Shown here piece after piece: positions 17,993 to 26,314 of a stretch of 64,000 nucleotides of DNA; within the stretch, counting starts at the first letter, position 1; every line of letters begins with the position of its first letter. Under the pieces are notes generated by a model. It was not told where the DNA came from. It saw only the letters and a program-made list of their open reading frames with translations, and did not search any database. The DNA is from Streptomyces sp. NBC_00670 (GTDB taxonomy: Bacteria > Actinomycetota > Actinomycetes > Streptomycetales > Streptomycetaceae). The position numbers were made by a program, and so were the translations under genes. Where the stretch lies: the NCBI RefSeq assembly GCF_036226765.1, contig NZ_CP109017.1, positions 4,651,001-4,715,000 on the forward strand, written 5' to 3'.

Positions 17993-18041
17993 TGACGGAG
18001 CGCCGTACGGCGGCCATGCCGATCCGTACGGCGCTCCGTCA
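17993..18041 (+). terminator. Strong 18-bp hairpin terminator
   Basis: TGACGGAGCGCCGTACGG (17993-18010) pairs perfectly with 18024-18041; loop of 13 nt. It ends the 17342 gene. Confidence 0.8.
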
Positions 18042-18117
18042 CGCTCAAATCCCGTGCCCCACCCACCGCACTGACGTACGATCGCCGTCGCTTCCGTCCA
18101 CACCATCTGGGGGACCC

Positions 18118-18504
18118 ATGACCAGCAGGCTCATCGAAGTGGTCGTCGACTGCCACGACCCCGAGCGGCTCGCGGCCTTCTGGAGCGCGGTCCTGGGCTG
18201 GGAGGTGATCGACCGGGACGGCGACACGGTGGAGATCGGCTCCTGGGACCCGACCGCCGAGGAGTTCCGCGCCCGCCAGATGCCGCCGACGCTGATCTTC
18301 ATTCCGGTCCCCGAGGGCAAGACGGCGAAGAACCGCCTCCACCTCGACGTCAGCCCCGTCGAGGGCACGACGGAGGACGAGGTCACCCGCCTGCTCGCCC
18401 TCGGCGCGAAGCGCTCCGAGCACCAGACCGAGGGCGCGAGCTGGGTCGTCATGACGGACCCCGAGGACAACGAGTTCTGCGTCCTGCGCACGCTGGACCG
18501 GTAG
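18118..18504 (+). CDS. VOC family (glyoxalase-like) protein
   Basis: 128 residues with one full pair of beta-alpha-beta-beta-beta repeats: EVVVDCHDPERLAAFWSAVLGWEVID at the start and SWVVMTDPEDNEFCVLRTLD at the end. The internal FIPVPEGKTAKNRLHLDVSP is typical of the subgroup often called VOC or glyoxalase-like domain. Such proteins are metal-dependent lyases, dioxygenases or resistance proteins; the substrate here is unknown. Confidence 0.85.
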   Translation: MTSRLIEVVVDCHDPERLAAFWSAVLGWEVIDRDGDTVEIGSWDPTAEEFRARQMPPTLIFIPVPEGKTAKNRLHLDVSPVEGTTEDEVTRLLALGAKRSEHQTEGASWVVMTDPEDNEFCVLRTLDR

Positions 18505-18518
18505 CGGGCCCGCTCGAC

Positions 18519-18953
18519 ATGGAAACAGCCGCACACGTGCTCGCCGTGACGAACCTGGTCCTCAAGTACGCGGAGCTGGTCGACACCGGGGATTTCGCCG
18601 GTGTCGGCGAGCTGATGGCCGATGCCGTGTTCATCGGGAGCGGCCCGCCCGCCGAGGGACGCGAAGCCGTCGAGACGATGCTCCGGAACACCGTGCTCCT
18701 CTACGAGGACGGCACGCCGCGCACGCACCACGTCACGACCAACATCGCCGTCGAGGTCGACGAGGAGGCCGGCACGGCGACCGCGGGGTCGTACGTCACG
18801 GTCTTCCAGGCCCTGCCCGAGCTGCCCCTGCAACCCGTGGCCGCAGGACGCTACCGCGACCGCTTCGCACACCGCGAGGGCCGCTGGCGCTTCGTGGAGC
18901 GCCGGGTCCGCATCCACCTGACCGGCGACGTGAGCCGCCATCTGCGCGTCTAG
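18519..18953 (+). CDS. SnoaL/NTF2-like protein
   Basis: A 144-residue cone-fold protein of the SnoaL-like group: AVTNLVLKYAELVDTGDFAGVGELMADAVF, then TRTHHVTTNIAVEVDEEAGTATAGSYVTVF-like strands and GRYRDRFAHREGRWRFVERRV. Members are small isomerases, hydrolases or ligand binders. It lies 14 nt after the VOC gene and may be co-transcribed. No catalytic role can be assigned. Confidence 0.8.
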   Translation: METAAHVLAVTNLVLKYAELVDTGDFAGVGELMADAVFIGSGPPAEGREAVETMLRNTVLLYEDGTPRTHHVTTNIAVEVDEEAGTATAGSYVTVFQALPELPLQPVAAGRYRDRFAHREGRWRFVERRVRIHLTGDVSRHLRV

Positions 18954-19080
18954 GGCCTGTCTCTCAATTCCCGTCGGTCACGCTGGGCGGGTCGTCGAGT
19001 CCGCTGGAGGGGATTGTGATGTCGCACCGACCGTTCGCCGGGTGGCCGCACGCCGCCCACCGGCACACCGGGTCCGGCCG

Positions 19081-19842
19081 ATGAGGGGCGTGCTGGTCAC
19101 CGGTGGCTCGCGCGGCATCGGCCGTGCGGTGGCGAGGGCCTTCGCGGCCGGTGGCGACCGGGTCGCGGTGCAGTACGCCGGCCGCCGCGCGGACGCCGAA
19201 CGAACCCTGCGGGAGCTGCCCGGCACCGGGCACGCCCTGCTCCAGGCCGACCTGGGCGAGGCCGGCGCGGCCGAGCGGCTGGCGGCCGAGGCGGTGGCCG
19301 CGCTCGGCACGGTGGACGTGCTGGTGAACAACGCGGCGGTGGCGCCCAGTGCCGAGACCCGGCACCCGGTCGCGGAGACCCCGCTGGCGCACTGGCAGCA
19401 GGTCTGGCGGCGGATGGTCGACGTCAACCTGCTGGGCGCGGCCGACCTGAGCTGGGCGGTGGCCCGTCATCTCGTCGACCGGGGCGCGGCCGGCGCGATC
19501 GTGAACGTCGGCTCCCGGGGCGCCTTCCGCGGCGAGCCGGACTTCCCCGCCTACGGGGCGACCAAGGCGGCGCTGCACGCCCTCGGCCAGTCGCTGGCCG
19601 TGGCACTGGCGCCGCACGGCATCACCGTCACCTCCGTCGCGCCCGGCTTCGTCGCCACCGAACGGCAGGCGGCGAAGCTGTCCGGGCCGGAGGGCGAACG
19701 GCTGCGCGCGGAGAGCCCGTTCGGACGGGTCGGGACGCCGGAGGAGATCGCCGCCACGGTGCACTTCCTCGCCTCCCCGGCCGCGGCCTGGGCCTCGGGA
19801 ACCGTCGTCGATCTCAACGGCGCGTCCCACCTGCGCACCTGA
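19081..19842 (+). CDS. SDR family oxidoreductase
   Basis: 253 residues. A classical short-chain dehydrogenase/reductase with the cofactor loop VTGGSRGIGRAVA, NNAAVAP, a Ser in VNVGSRGAF and the active-site YGATK (Tyr-x-x-x-Lys). The C-terminal ASGTVVDLNGASHLRT resembles FabG-like members. The ATG at 19081 is used because the Rossmann motif begins within 10 residues; the frame from 19042 adds only a basic extension. Substrate unknown. Confidence 0.9.
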   Translation: MRGVLVTGGSRGIGRAVARAFAAGGDRVAVQYAGRRADAERTLRELPGTGHALLQADLGEAGAAERLAAEAVAALGTVDVLVNNAAVAPSAETRHPVAETPLAHWQQVWRRMVDVNLLGAADLSWAVARHLVDRGAAGAIVNVGSRGAFRGEPDFPAYGATKAALHALGQSLAVALAPHGITVTSVAPGFVATERQAAKLSGPEGERLRAESPFGRVGTPEEIAATVHFLASPAAAWASGTVVDLNGASHLRT

Positions 19843-19877
19843 CGCCGCCCACTCCGCCACCGGGGCGGGCCGCCCGC

Positions 19878-20291
19878 TCAGGCCTCCTGGCGCTCCTGCC
19901 TCGCCAGCGCCTCGGCCGTGACCGGCGTGAAGAGGTTGACCAGGCTGCCGTCCGGGTCGCGCAGGAGGACGGAGCGGTTGCCCCAGGGCATCGTCGTCGG
20001 GGGCTGGACGAACTCGTGGCCGAGGGCGGCCAGGCGCTCGTGCTCCGCGTCGACGTCGGCGACGCGGAACTCGATGATCACGGAGCGGTTGGCGGCCGGG
20101 GCCGCGAGGTCCGTGCCGCCGCCGAAGAGCGCGAGGGTGCGGTCGCTCGCGAGGGCGAGCGTGCCCGACGGGGTCGCCAGCTCGGCGAAGTCGGGGGTCC
20201 ACCAGGTCGCCGGGACGCCGGTGACCTCCTCGTAGAAGGTGACGAGGCGGGTGACGTCGTTGCTGATGACGCGGAGGGAGACGAGGTCCAT
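19878..20291 (-). CDS. VOC family (glyoxalase-like) protein
   Basis: 137 residues with the vicinal-oxygen-chelate pattern: VSLRVISNDVTRLVTFYEEVTGVPATWW at the N-terminus and VIIEFRVADVDAEHERLAALGHEF followed by LRDPDGSLVNLFTPVT. Catalytic metal ligands cannot be assigned with confidence. It is divergent from the WYL regulator at 20398, with a palindrome between, so it is probably that regulator's target. Confidence 0.85.
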   Translation of the reverse strand: MDLVSLRVISNDVTRLVTFYEEVTGVPATWWTPDFAELATPSGTLALASDRTLALFGGGTDLAAPAANRSVIIEFRVADVDAEHERLAALGHEFVQPPTTMPWGNRSVLLRDPDGSLVNLFTPVTAEALARQERQEA

Positions 20292-20353
20292 GAGATGTCC
20301 AGTCGTACGTGATGGTCGGTCTGTCGGTCGGGGACGCGTGCCACGCTAGAACG

Positions 20354-20391
20354 GATACCGGACAGCTTCCGCCCGGTATCGGCGGGACAAT
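20354..20391 (+). promoter_or_regulatory. Palindrome and leaderless promoter between VOC and WYL genes
   Basis: A perfect inverted repeat GATACCGG (20354-20361) and CCGGTATC (20373-20380) with an 11-nt spacer, then GACAAT (20386-20391) ending 6 nt before the GTG at 20398. The palindrome covers the -35 zone, as expected for an autoregulated divergent pair. Confidence 0.6.
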
Positions 20392-20397
20392 TTCCGG

Positions 20398-21393
20398 GTG
20401 ACCACCTCCGCCACCCGCGTCCTCGCCCTGCTGGAGATCCTCCAGAACGGCGGCACCCGTACCGTCGCCGACCTCGCCGGCCGGCTCGGCGTCGACGAGC
20501 GCACCGTCCGCCGGTACGCCGGGCACCTGCTGGAGCTCGGCGTGCCCGTCGAGTCGGTGCGCGGACGCTACGGCGGGTACCGGCTCGCGCCCGGGTACCG
20601 GATGCCGCCGCTGATGCTCACGGACGAGGAGGCCCTCGCCGTACTGCTCGGACTGCTGGTCACGCGGCGGGCCGGGCCGGTCACCGCGTCGGGCGCGGCG
20701 AGCGAGAGCGCGGCGGCCAAACTGCGCCGGGTCCTGCCGAAGGCGCTGGGGCGGCGGCTGGAGGCGCTGCTGGAGACGGCCGACTTCACCGCACGTCCCC
20801 GCCCCGCCGAGGCGCGGGAGGCCGGGCTGCTCCTCGCCCTCGCCGAGGCCGCGCGCGACCGGCACCCCGTGGCGCTCGCCTACACCGACCGCACGGGCCG
20901 CCGCAGCGACCGCACCGTGCGGCCGTACGGCCTGGTCGCGCACGGCGGCCGCTGGTACCTGACCGCCGCCGACCCGGCCGCCGGGGAGGCGGAGGTGCGC
21001 ACGTTCCGCCTGGACCGGGTCAACGGCGTGACCGCGCTCCCCGGGTCCTTCGAGACCCCGGCGGGCTTCGACCCGGTGGCGGCGGTCCTGGACGGCCTGG
21101 CCCGGACGCCGTGGGCCCACGAGGTGCGCCTGCGTGTGATGGCCGACGAGCGGCACATCCGCCGCCACCTCCCGGCGACCGTCGCCACGCTCTCCCCACT
21201 CCCGTCCGACGACGGCCCGGACTGGACCGACGTACGGCTCCGGGCAGAGCGGCTGGACTGGATCCCGGGCGTACTCGCCGCCCTGGACCGCCCGTTCGTC
21301 ATCGAACGCCCCGCGGAACTGCGCGAGCTCGTACGGTCGTTGGCGCGCCGCCTGGACGAGTACGCCGCCGATCCCGCGCCGCACAGCCCCTGA
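20398..21393 (+). CDS. YafY-type HTH/WYL-domain transcriptional regulator
   Basis: 331 residues. An N-terminal winged helix-turn-helix (VADLAGRLGVDERTVRRYAGHLLELGVPVES) is followed by the RGRYGGYRLAPGYRMPPLMLTDEEA linker. The WYL domain (RTVRPYGLVAHGGRWYLTAAD) and a C-terminal WCX segment come next. WYL domains sense nucleotides or other small ligands. The GTG start follows a -10 box by 6 nt. It probably controls itself and the divergent VOC gene. Confidence 0.9.
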   Translation: MTTSATRVLALLEILQNGGTRTVADLAGRLGVDERTVRRYAGHLLELGVPVESVRGRYGGYRLAPGYRMPPLMLTDEEALAVLLGLLVTRRAGPVTASGAASESAAAKLRRVLPKALGRRLEALLETADFTARPRPAEAREAGLLLALAEAARDRHPVALAYTDRTGRRSDRTVRPYGLVAHGGRWYLTAADPAAGEAEVRTFRLDRVNGVTALPGSFETPAGFDPVAAVLDGLARTPWAHEVRLRVMADERHIRRHLPATVATLSPLPSDDGPDWTDVRLRAERLDWIPGVLAALDRPFVIERPAELRELVRSLARRLDEYAADPAPHSP

Positions 21394-21436
21394 CCCGGGC
21401 CCCGAAATCCGCTGGAGCCCCGCCCCCACCCCCACC

Positions 21437-21442
21437 TACGCT
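21437..21442 (+). promoter_or_regulatory. -10 box for leaderless DUF6204 mRNA
   Basis: TACGCT ends 6 nt before the ATG at 21449. Confidence 0.5.
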
Positions 21443-21448
21443 GCCCCG

Positions 21449-21802
21449 ATGAGCACCCGCACCTTCCGCGTCACCGTCCGCGGCGTCTTCGACGGCCTCA
21501 GCGACGCCCAGCGCGCCGAACTGCTGTCCCACGCCGCCGAACACGACGTGCTGCGCGCGTCCTTCACCCGCGAGGGACACCTCAGCTACGACATCGCCGC
21601 CCGCCCCGCGTTCACCTTCCGCTTCCTGGACGAGGGGGAGGCCGAGGAGGACATCCTGGAGGCCACGGAACGCGCCGAGACCGCGGCGACGGCATGGCTC
21701 ACCGAACGCGGCTACGCCCACAAGAACCTCCGCTCCACCGCCGAGGACCTCTCCCAGGCCCCCCTGGGCAAACGACAGCGCCGCGCGGCCGCCGGGAAGT
21801 GA
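21449..21802 (+). CDS. DUF6204-type conserved protein
   Basis: 117 residues. It starts STRTFRVTVRGVFDGLSDAQRAELLSHAAEHD and has an acidic middle (FLDEGEAEEDILEATERAE). It matches my memory of the actinobacterial DUF6204 family of unknown function. No membrane helix or catalytic motif. The start is fixed by a -10 box 6 nt upstream. Confidence 0.7.
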   Translation: MSTRTFRVTVRGVFDGLSDAQRAELLSHAAEHDVLRASFTREGHLSYDIAARPAFTFRFLDEGEAEEDILEATERAETAATAWLTERGYAHKNLRSTAEDLSQAPLGKRQRRAAAGK

Positions 21803-21859
21803 GCGGGGCGCCGGTCCGGACCGCGGCGGGGCTTCGACGAGGGACCCGTACCGTCCGTG

Positions 21860-22342
21860 TCACGCACCGGAGTTCTGCCGGCGCCGCTCACGCCGTCGTT
21901 CGGTCCTGCGCGCCCGGGCCCGCTCCCGCCGTGCCTCGCGCAGCCGGCGCTCACGCTCCCGGTGCCTCGCCTCGCGCGCCTGTTCGGTGTGGAACCAGGC
22001 GGCCCACAGGACCAGGGCGCCGACCAGGAGGAGGACGAGAGCCACGATCCAGTGGCCGACGGACGTACCCGTGCTCAACGCGACCGCCGCCCCTGCGACC
22101 GCCCCGGCCGGATGCCCCAGAGCCGGCCGCCAGTCCCTGCGGTAGATCCCCGTCTTGTACAGGAGCACAAGCGGCACGGGCGCGATCATGACGGCGGCGA
22201 AGTACTTCCCGCCGCCGTCCGGTACACCGCATCCGCCCTTCGGTGTCGCCTCACACCCCATGCTCACGGATCCCGCCAGCCCCCACCCGAACCAGCACAC
22301 CATCCCCGCCGCCACAGCGGCCCCCACCCACTTGGCCCACAT
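21860..22342 (-). CDS. Small membrane protein with basic C-terminal tail
   Basis: 160 residues. About four hydrophobic segments are seen (WVGAAVAAGMVCWFGWGLAG, YFAAVMIAPVPLVLLY, PAGAVAGAAVALSTG, WIVALVLLLVGALVLWAAWF). A strongly basic arginine-rich cytosolic tail follows (from about residue 120). No family was recognised. The ATG lies 6 nt after a TATGTT -10 box, so its mRNA is probably leaderless. It is divergent from the 22396 gene, with only 53 bp between start codons. Confidence 0.65.
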   Translation of the reverse strand: MWAKWVGAAVAAGMVCWFGWGLAGSVSMGCEATPKGGCGVPDGGGKYFAAVMIAPVPLVLLYKTGIYRRDWRPALGHPAGAVAGAAVALSTGTSVGHWIVALVLLLVGALVLWAAWFHTEQAREARHRERERRLREARRERARARRTERRRERRRQNSGA

Positions 22343-22348
22343 GTGTGC

Positions 22349-22389
22349 AACATAGGGAGGGCTGGGGTGTCATGTACGTGAAGTAACCT
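22349..22389. promoter_or_regulatory. Compact face-to-face pair of leaderless promoters
   Basis: Minus strand: TATGTT at 22349-22354, 6 nt before the ATG at 22342. Plus strand: TAACCT at 22384-22389, 6 nt before the GTG at 22396. The expected -35 regions of the two promoters interleave. Confidence 0.55.
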
Positions 22390-22395
22390 TCCGAC

Positions 22396-23274
22396 GTGTC
22401 CACGCCTCCGCCGCCGCCCAACCCCTACGTGTCCGAACCGCCGCCATCGCAGGGGCCCCACGGCGGACAACAGTCCGGGCCCGCGCAGGGGCCGTACCCT
22501 CCGCAGCCGGGGCCGGCGCCCGGGCCGTACGGTCCGTATCCTCCGCAGCCGGTGCCGCCGCAGGCGGCCTACGGGCCGGGGCCCCACGCCCCGTCGTACC
22601 CCCCGTCTCCGTACGGCTGGGCCGGGCCGCCGCCGCCGAAGCGGCGGGTCGGGCTCGTGCTCGGGATCGTGGGCGGGGTCCTCGGCGCGGTCGTCGCGCT
22701 CGTGGTCGTGCTCGTGCTCATCGGGCGGGCCGCCGTGGGCGGGTTCCCGGAGGCCGAGTACCGGCTCACCCTGCCGAAGACCCTGGCCGACGGGCGGTAC
22801 GCGCTCGCGCAGGATCTGTCCGACACCCAGGGCCGGCAGATCGAGGACGAGGCCGACGGGGCCTGGGACGCCAAGGATCTGCGGGCCGTCGTCGGCCAGT
22901 ACAACATCGGTGGCGACAACAGCACGGGCGTGCTGCTGCTCAGCGGCATGTACGGGCGGTTCAAGAACACCCACCAGATGCGCGTGCACATGCTGCACGG
23001 CGCCACCCAGGCCGACGGCGTCACCCTGCTCCGGGGGCCGAAGGACTTCCCGAAGGACGGCGAGCCCACCATCGGCTGCGAGGTGCTCAAGCAGGAGAAG
23101 CTCGGGGCGAGCATCGTCTACCCCGTGTGCGCGTGGGGCGACGGCAACACGGGTGCCGCCATCGCCGTCACGGACGAGGACTCCATGACGCAGGACGCCT
23201 CCGACGTCGACCTCGCCTCCTACGCCGAGTTCACCCGGCAGGTCCGGTCCGACACGGTCGAGCCGATCGGCTGA
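22396..23274 (+). CDS. Membrane-anchored protein with proline-rich N-terminus
   Basis: 292 residues. A Pro/Gly/Tyr-rich cytosolic N-terminus of about 80 residues precedes one membrane helix (VGLVLGIVGGVLGAVVALVVVLVLIG). An extracellular domain of about 180 residues follows (YRLTLPKTLADGRYALAQDLSD, GCEVLKQEKLGASIVYPVCAWGD with two cysteines). Such proteins are common in Streptomyces; function unknown. The GTG is set by a -10 box 6 nt upstream. Its stop lies in the terminator stem shared with the chitinase gene. Confidence 0.7.
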   Translation: MSTPPPPPNPYVSEPPPSQGPHGGQQSGPAQGPYPPQPGPAPGPYGPYPPQPVPPQAAYGPGPHAPSYPPSPYGWAGPPPPKRRVGLVLGIVGGVLGAVVALVVVLVLIGRAAVGGFPEAEYRLTLPKTLADGRYALAQDLSDTQGRQIEDEADGAWDAKDLRAVVGQYNIGGDNSTGVLLLSGMYGRFKNTHQMRVHMLHGATQADGVTLLRGPKDFPKDGEPTIGCEVLKQEKLGASIVYPVCAWGDGNTGAAIAVTDEDSMTQDASDVDLASYAEFTRQVRSDTVEPIG

Positions 23275-23305
23275 CCGCTCCCGTCGAAACAACGGGGGCG
23301 GTCAG
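23271..23305. terminator. Bidirectional terminator hairpin
   Basis: CTGACCGCTCCCGT (23271-23284) pairs with 23292-23305 with one G-T wobble; loop CGAAACA. The plus-strand gene's stop codon is in the left arm, and the minus-strand chitinase ends 17 nt beyond. Confidence 0.75.
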
Positions 23306-23321
23306 CCCGGCCGACCGCCCC

Positions 23322-25046
23322 CTACGGCAGCCCGTGCACGTGCGGGCCCACCGCGTTGATCCACGCGTTGCCCGCCGTCGCGTCCCAGTTCGTGGACCAG
23401 GTCATGGCGCCCCGCAGGGTCGGATACGTCTTCGACGGCTTGAAGGAGCCGCAGTTCGTGCCCTTCGTCAGGCAGTCCAGGGCGTTGTTCACCACCGACG
23501 GGGCCACGTAGCCGCTGCCCGCCGCACGGGTGGACGCGGGGACGCCGAGGCCGACCTGGTTGGGGGAGAGGCCGTTCTCGAGCTGGATGCAGGCCAGCGC
23601 GGTGAGGAAGTCCACCGAGCCCTGCGCGTACACCTTGCCGTCGCAGCCCAGCATCGTGCCGCTGTTGTAGTACTGCGTGTTGACGACCGTCAGGATGTCC
23701 TTGATGTTCAGCGCGGTCTGGAAGTAACCGGCCGACGTGGACTGCATGTCGATCGTCTGCGGCGCCATCGTGATGACCAGCGACGACCCCGCCTGCTGCG
23801 ACAGCGACCGCAGCGCCTGCGTCATGTACGTGGCGTTGATGCCGTTCTCCAGGTCGATGTCGACGCCGTCGAAGCCGTACGTCCGCATGAGCGAGTACAC
23901 CGAGTTCGCGAAGTTCGTCGCCGACGTCGCGTCGCTCACCGAGACCGTGCCGTTCTGGCCGCCGACCGAGAGCACGACCTTCTTGCCGGCCGCCTTCTTC
24001 GCCGCGATGTCCGCCTTGAACTGGTCGGTGGTGTAGCCGTTGAGGCCCGCCGAGTCCAGCGTGAAGGAGACCGCGCCCGGGGTGGTCGTCGCGTCCGCGA
24101 AGGCGACCGCGATGATGTCGTACTGCGCGGGCACGTCCGAGAGCTTCTGCACCTGCGCGCCGTTGTTGAAGTTCTGCCAGTACCCGGTCACCGCGTGCCC
24201 CGGCAGGGCACCGCCGCCCCCGTCGTCACCGCCGCCCGTCGCGGACGTCGTCCCCGTCACCGTCGCGGACTTCGCCGACTCGCCCGCCGCGTTGGTCGCC
24301 GTCACCTGGAAACCGTACGACGTGGAGGCCGCGAGGCCGGTCACCGTCGCCGAGGTGCCCGAGGCCGACTGCACCTTCGTGCCGCCGCGGTAGACGTTGT
24401 AGCCGGTCGCGCCCGACACCGGGTTCCAGGCGAGGGAGACGGAGGAGGACGTCGTGCCCGACACCTTCAGCCCGCCGGGGGCCGAGGGGACCGTCGGCGT
24501 GTCCGTGCCCCCGCCCCCGTCGGGCCCGAACACCGACACGTCGTCCGCGTAGTACGCCTGCTGCCCGTACCAGCCGTGCAGGTACACCGTCACCGAGGTG
24601 GTGGCGGAGCCGGTGGTGAAGCGGGTGTTGAGCTGCTTCCAGGACGAGGAGTCCGGGGTCCAGGTGGAGACGTCGGTCGTGCCGGTGCCGGTCGCGCCGA
24701 GGTAGGCGTACCCGCCCTGCACCCACGCGCTGAGCGTGTAGGTGGAGTTGGGCTTCACGGCGACCGTCTGGGTGCACTGGGCGTTGTCCTGGCCGGCCGG
24801 GGTCGCCTTCAGCGCGGAGGCGCCGCCGTGCACGGGGGAGGACACCGTCGTGCCGCTGCCCGCCGAACAGGTCCAGTTGCCCAGACCCGCCTCGAAACCG
24901 GCGTTCCTGGTGTTGTTGACGTCCGCCGCCGAGGCCTGGCCCGCGCCCGCCAGGGCGAGGGCGAGCGCGGCGGCGACGGCGCCGGCGAGGCGGCGGACGT
25001 GGCGGGCGCGGGGTCTGTTCCCGGGCATGGCTGAGAGGCGGTGCAC
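23322..25046 (-). CDS. Secreted GH18 chitinase with CBM and fibronectin III domains
   Basis: 574 residues. A signal peptide (basic RARHVRR, then AGAVAAALALALAGAGQASA) precedes a carbohydrate-binding beta-sandwich of about 130 residues (ADVNNTRNAGFEAGLGNW onward). A Gly-rich linker, one Fn3 domain (PSAPGGLKVSGTTSSSVSL) and a GH18 barrel follow, with the active-site motif FDGVDIDLE (Glu as acid). It degrades chitin outside the cell. GTG 25046 is preferred because GGAGG sits 5 nt upstream; ATG 25028 is the alternative. A DasR-type operator lies in its promoter. Confidence 0.93.
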   Translation of the reverse strand: MHRLSAMPGNRPRARHVRRLAGAVAAALALALAGAGQASAADVNNTRNAGFEAGLGNWTCSAGSGTTVSSPVHGGASALKATPAGQDNAQCTQTVAVKPNSTYTLSAWVQGGYAYLGATGTGTTDVSTWTPDSSSWKQLNTRFTTGSATTSVTVYLHGWYGQQAYYADDVSVFGPDGGGGTDTPTVPSAPGGLKVSGTTSSSVSLAWNPVSGATGYNVYRGGTKVQSASGTSATVTGLAASTSYGFQVTATNAAGESAKSATVTGTTSATGGGDDGGGGALPGHAVTGYWQNFNNGAQVQKLSDVPAQYDIIAVAFADATTTPGAVSFTLDSAGLNGYTTDQFKADIAAKKAAGKKVVLSVGGQNGTVSVSDATSATNFANSVYSLMRTYGFDGVDIDLENGINATYMTQALRSLSQQAGSSLVITMAPQTIDMQSTSAGYFQTALNIKDILTVVNTQYYNSGTMLGCDGKVYAQGSVDFLTALACIQLENGLSPNQVGLGVPASTRAAGSGYVAPSVVNNALDCLTKGTNCGSFKPSKTYPTLRGAMTWSTNWDATAGNAWINAVGPHVHGLP

Positions 25047-25112
25047 TGGGGCCTCCGGTGTGGGGAGTCGGGGGAGAGAGGGGAGGAAGACGGTGGCCAC
25101 CGTTGTGTGTTC

Positions 25113-25141
25113 AACATGGTCCAGACCAATAAGGCTGTCAA
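25113..25141 (-). promoter_or_regulatory. Chitinase promoter overlapped by a DasR-type (dre) site
   Basis: On the minus strand TTGACA (25136-25141), a 17-nt spacer and CATGTT (25113-25118). The 12-mer TGGTCCAGACCA (25117-25128) lies over the spacer and -10. It matches the palindrome known for the N-acetylglucosamine-responsive repressor DasR and the repeats found in Streptomyces chitinase promoters. Confidence 0.8.
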
Positions 25142-25309
25142 GGGCCTGACAACCCGAGGACGCGCCGTGACGGGCCCCCGCCTTGTCAACCCCCGTCCAC
25201 CGCGCCCCAGTTGGCGCCGCGACCCCCGCTCCCCGCCTCACTCTGTGTTGATCATGCACCGACCTTCGGTGAGATGATCTTCAAGATTCTGTGTTGAGCG
25301 GCGCACGCC

Positions 25310-26314
25310 GTGGATATGGTGCTGATGCAAGAGGACGTGCGAAAGGACGTCACAGGGGTGATCCGAGGCGGGGGCGACCGTCCCGCCGCGGGGAACGGGG
25401 TGGTGTGCAGCGTGCCGACCGCGATAGCCGTCACCAGTCCCGGTCTGGCGCTTCCGCCGCTCGACCGGGGGACCCCGCCCGCGGTCGTCCAGCCGGGCCC
25501 CACCCTCGAACAGTCCGTCGTCGCCCTGCACACGCTCGTCGAGCAGCACGGCTACGTCATCGCCCTGCACCCCGCCGCCTCCGGCTCCACCCGGCCCGAC
25601 CCGGCCGTCCAGCGGCTGCGCACCGCGCGCTCGATGCTGGAGACCGACCGGGTCGCGCTGCTCGGCGTCGACCTGCCGCCGCTCGGACTCGCCCTGCTCG
25701 CCCAGCAGTTGCGCCAGCTCTCGGTGTGCGACTTCAGCCCCGGCGTGCTCGCCTGCGCCGCCCGGCTGCTCGCCCACTACGTCTACGCCGGCGCCCTGCT
25801 CGGCTCCGTCGCCCGGCTCGACCGGCTGCCCGTGACGCTCACCGCGCACGCCAAGTCCTGGGTGCCCGGCGCGCAGTTCGCCGTCCTGGCCGCCCCGCGC
25901 CCCCGGCTCGTCCGGGTGGGCCAGGAGGACTTACCCGGCCCGGAGTTCGGCACCCGCCTCCTCGTCGCCGCAGGTCAGCCGCCCTCCGACTGGGTCACCA
26001 CCACGCTCGCCCCCGCCTGGCGCGTGCAGGGCGTGGCCACCGTGCCGCTGCCCGAGCCCTCCGGTATCTGGTGGGGCACCACCCGGCTCGTCGAGTTCGC
26101 CGCGGGTCTGCACGACGTCTCCGTGCTCTACCAGCTCGTCTCCTCCGTACGCCGTGAGCTGTGCCGCTGGTGCGGCCTCGAACTCATCGGCGACCGCTGC
26201 GGGTTCTGCGCGGCCCCGCTCACCGCGCCGCCCCCGCAGCCACCACCGCCCCAGCTCGCCCCGGCCAGGGCCCACGCCGGCGCCGTACGGGCCCTGCCAC
26301 CGGGCATGACCTAG
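25310..26314 (+). CDS. Unknown protein with C-terminal zinc ribbon, first gene of the Tad locus
   Basis: About 334 residues, no recognised enzyme domain. A predicted soluble body of about 290 residues is followed by a compact zinc ribbon, CRWCGLELIGDRCGFC, and a proline-rich tail. The N-terminal start is uncertain: GTG 25310, ATG 25316, GTG 25319 and ATG 25325 are all in frame. Codon 208 (25931-25933) is TTA, rare in Streptomyces, so translation should need the bldA tRNA. It lies 93 bp before cpaB and is probably co-transcribed. Possible pilus-assembly accessory protein (inference). Confidence 0.7.
   Translation: MDMVLMQEDVRKDVTGVIRGGGDRPAAGNGVVCSVPTAIAVTSPGLALPPLDRGTPPAVVQPGPTLEQSVVALHTLVEQHGYVIALHPAASGSTRPDPAVQRLRTARSMLETDRVALLGVDLPPLGLALLAQQLRQLSVCDFSPGVLACAARLLAHYVYAGALLGSVARLDRLPVTLTAHAKSWVPGAQFAVLAAPRPRLVRVGQEDLPGPEFGTRLLVAAGQPPSDWVTTTLAPAWRVQGVATVPLPEPSGIWWGTTRLVEFAAGLHDVSVLYQLVSSVRRELCRWCGLELIGDRCGFCAAPLTAPPPQPPPPQLAPARAHAGAVRALPPGMT

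Noticed and set aside
15568..18534. 988-codon open frame antisense to gntP and neighbours
   Set aside because: It mirrors the codon-position GC bias of the opposite-strand genes, is low-complexity and has no family resemblance; the opposite-strand GntP, VOC and other genes are clear.
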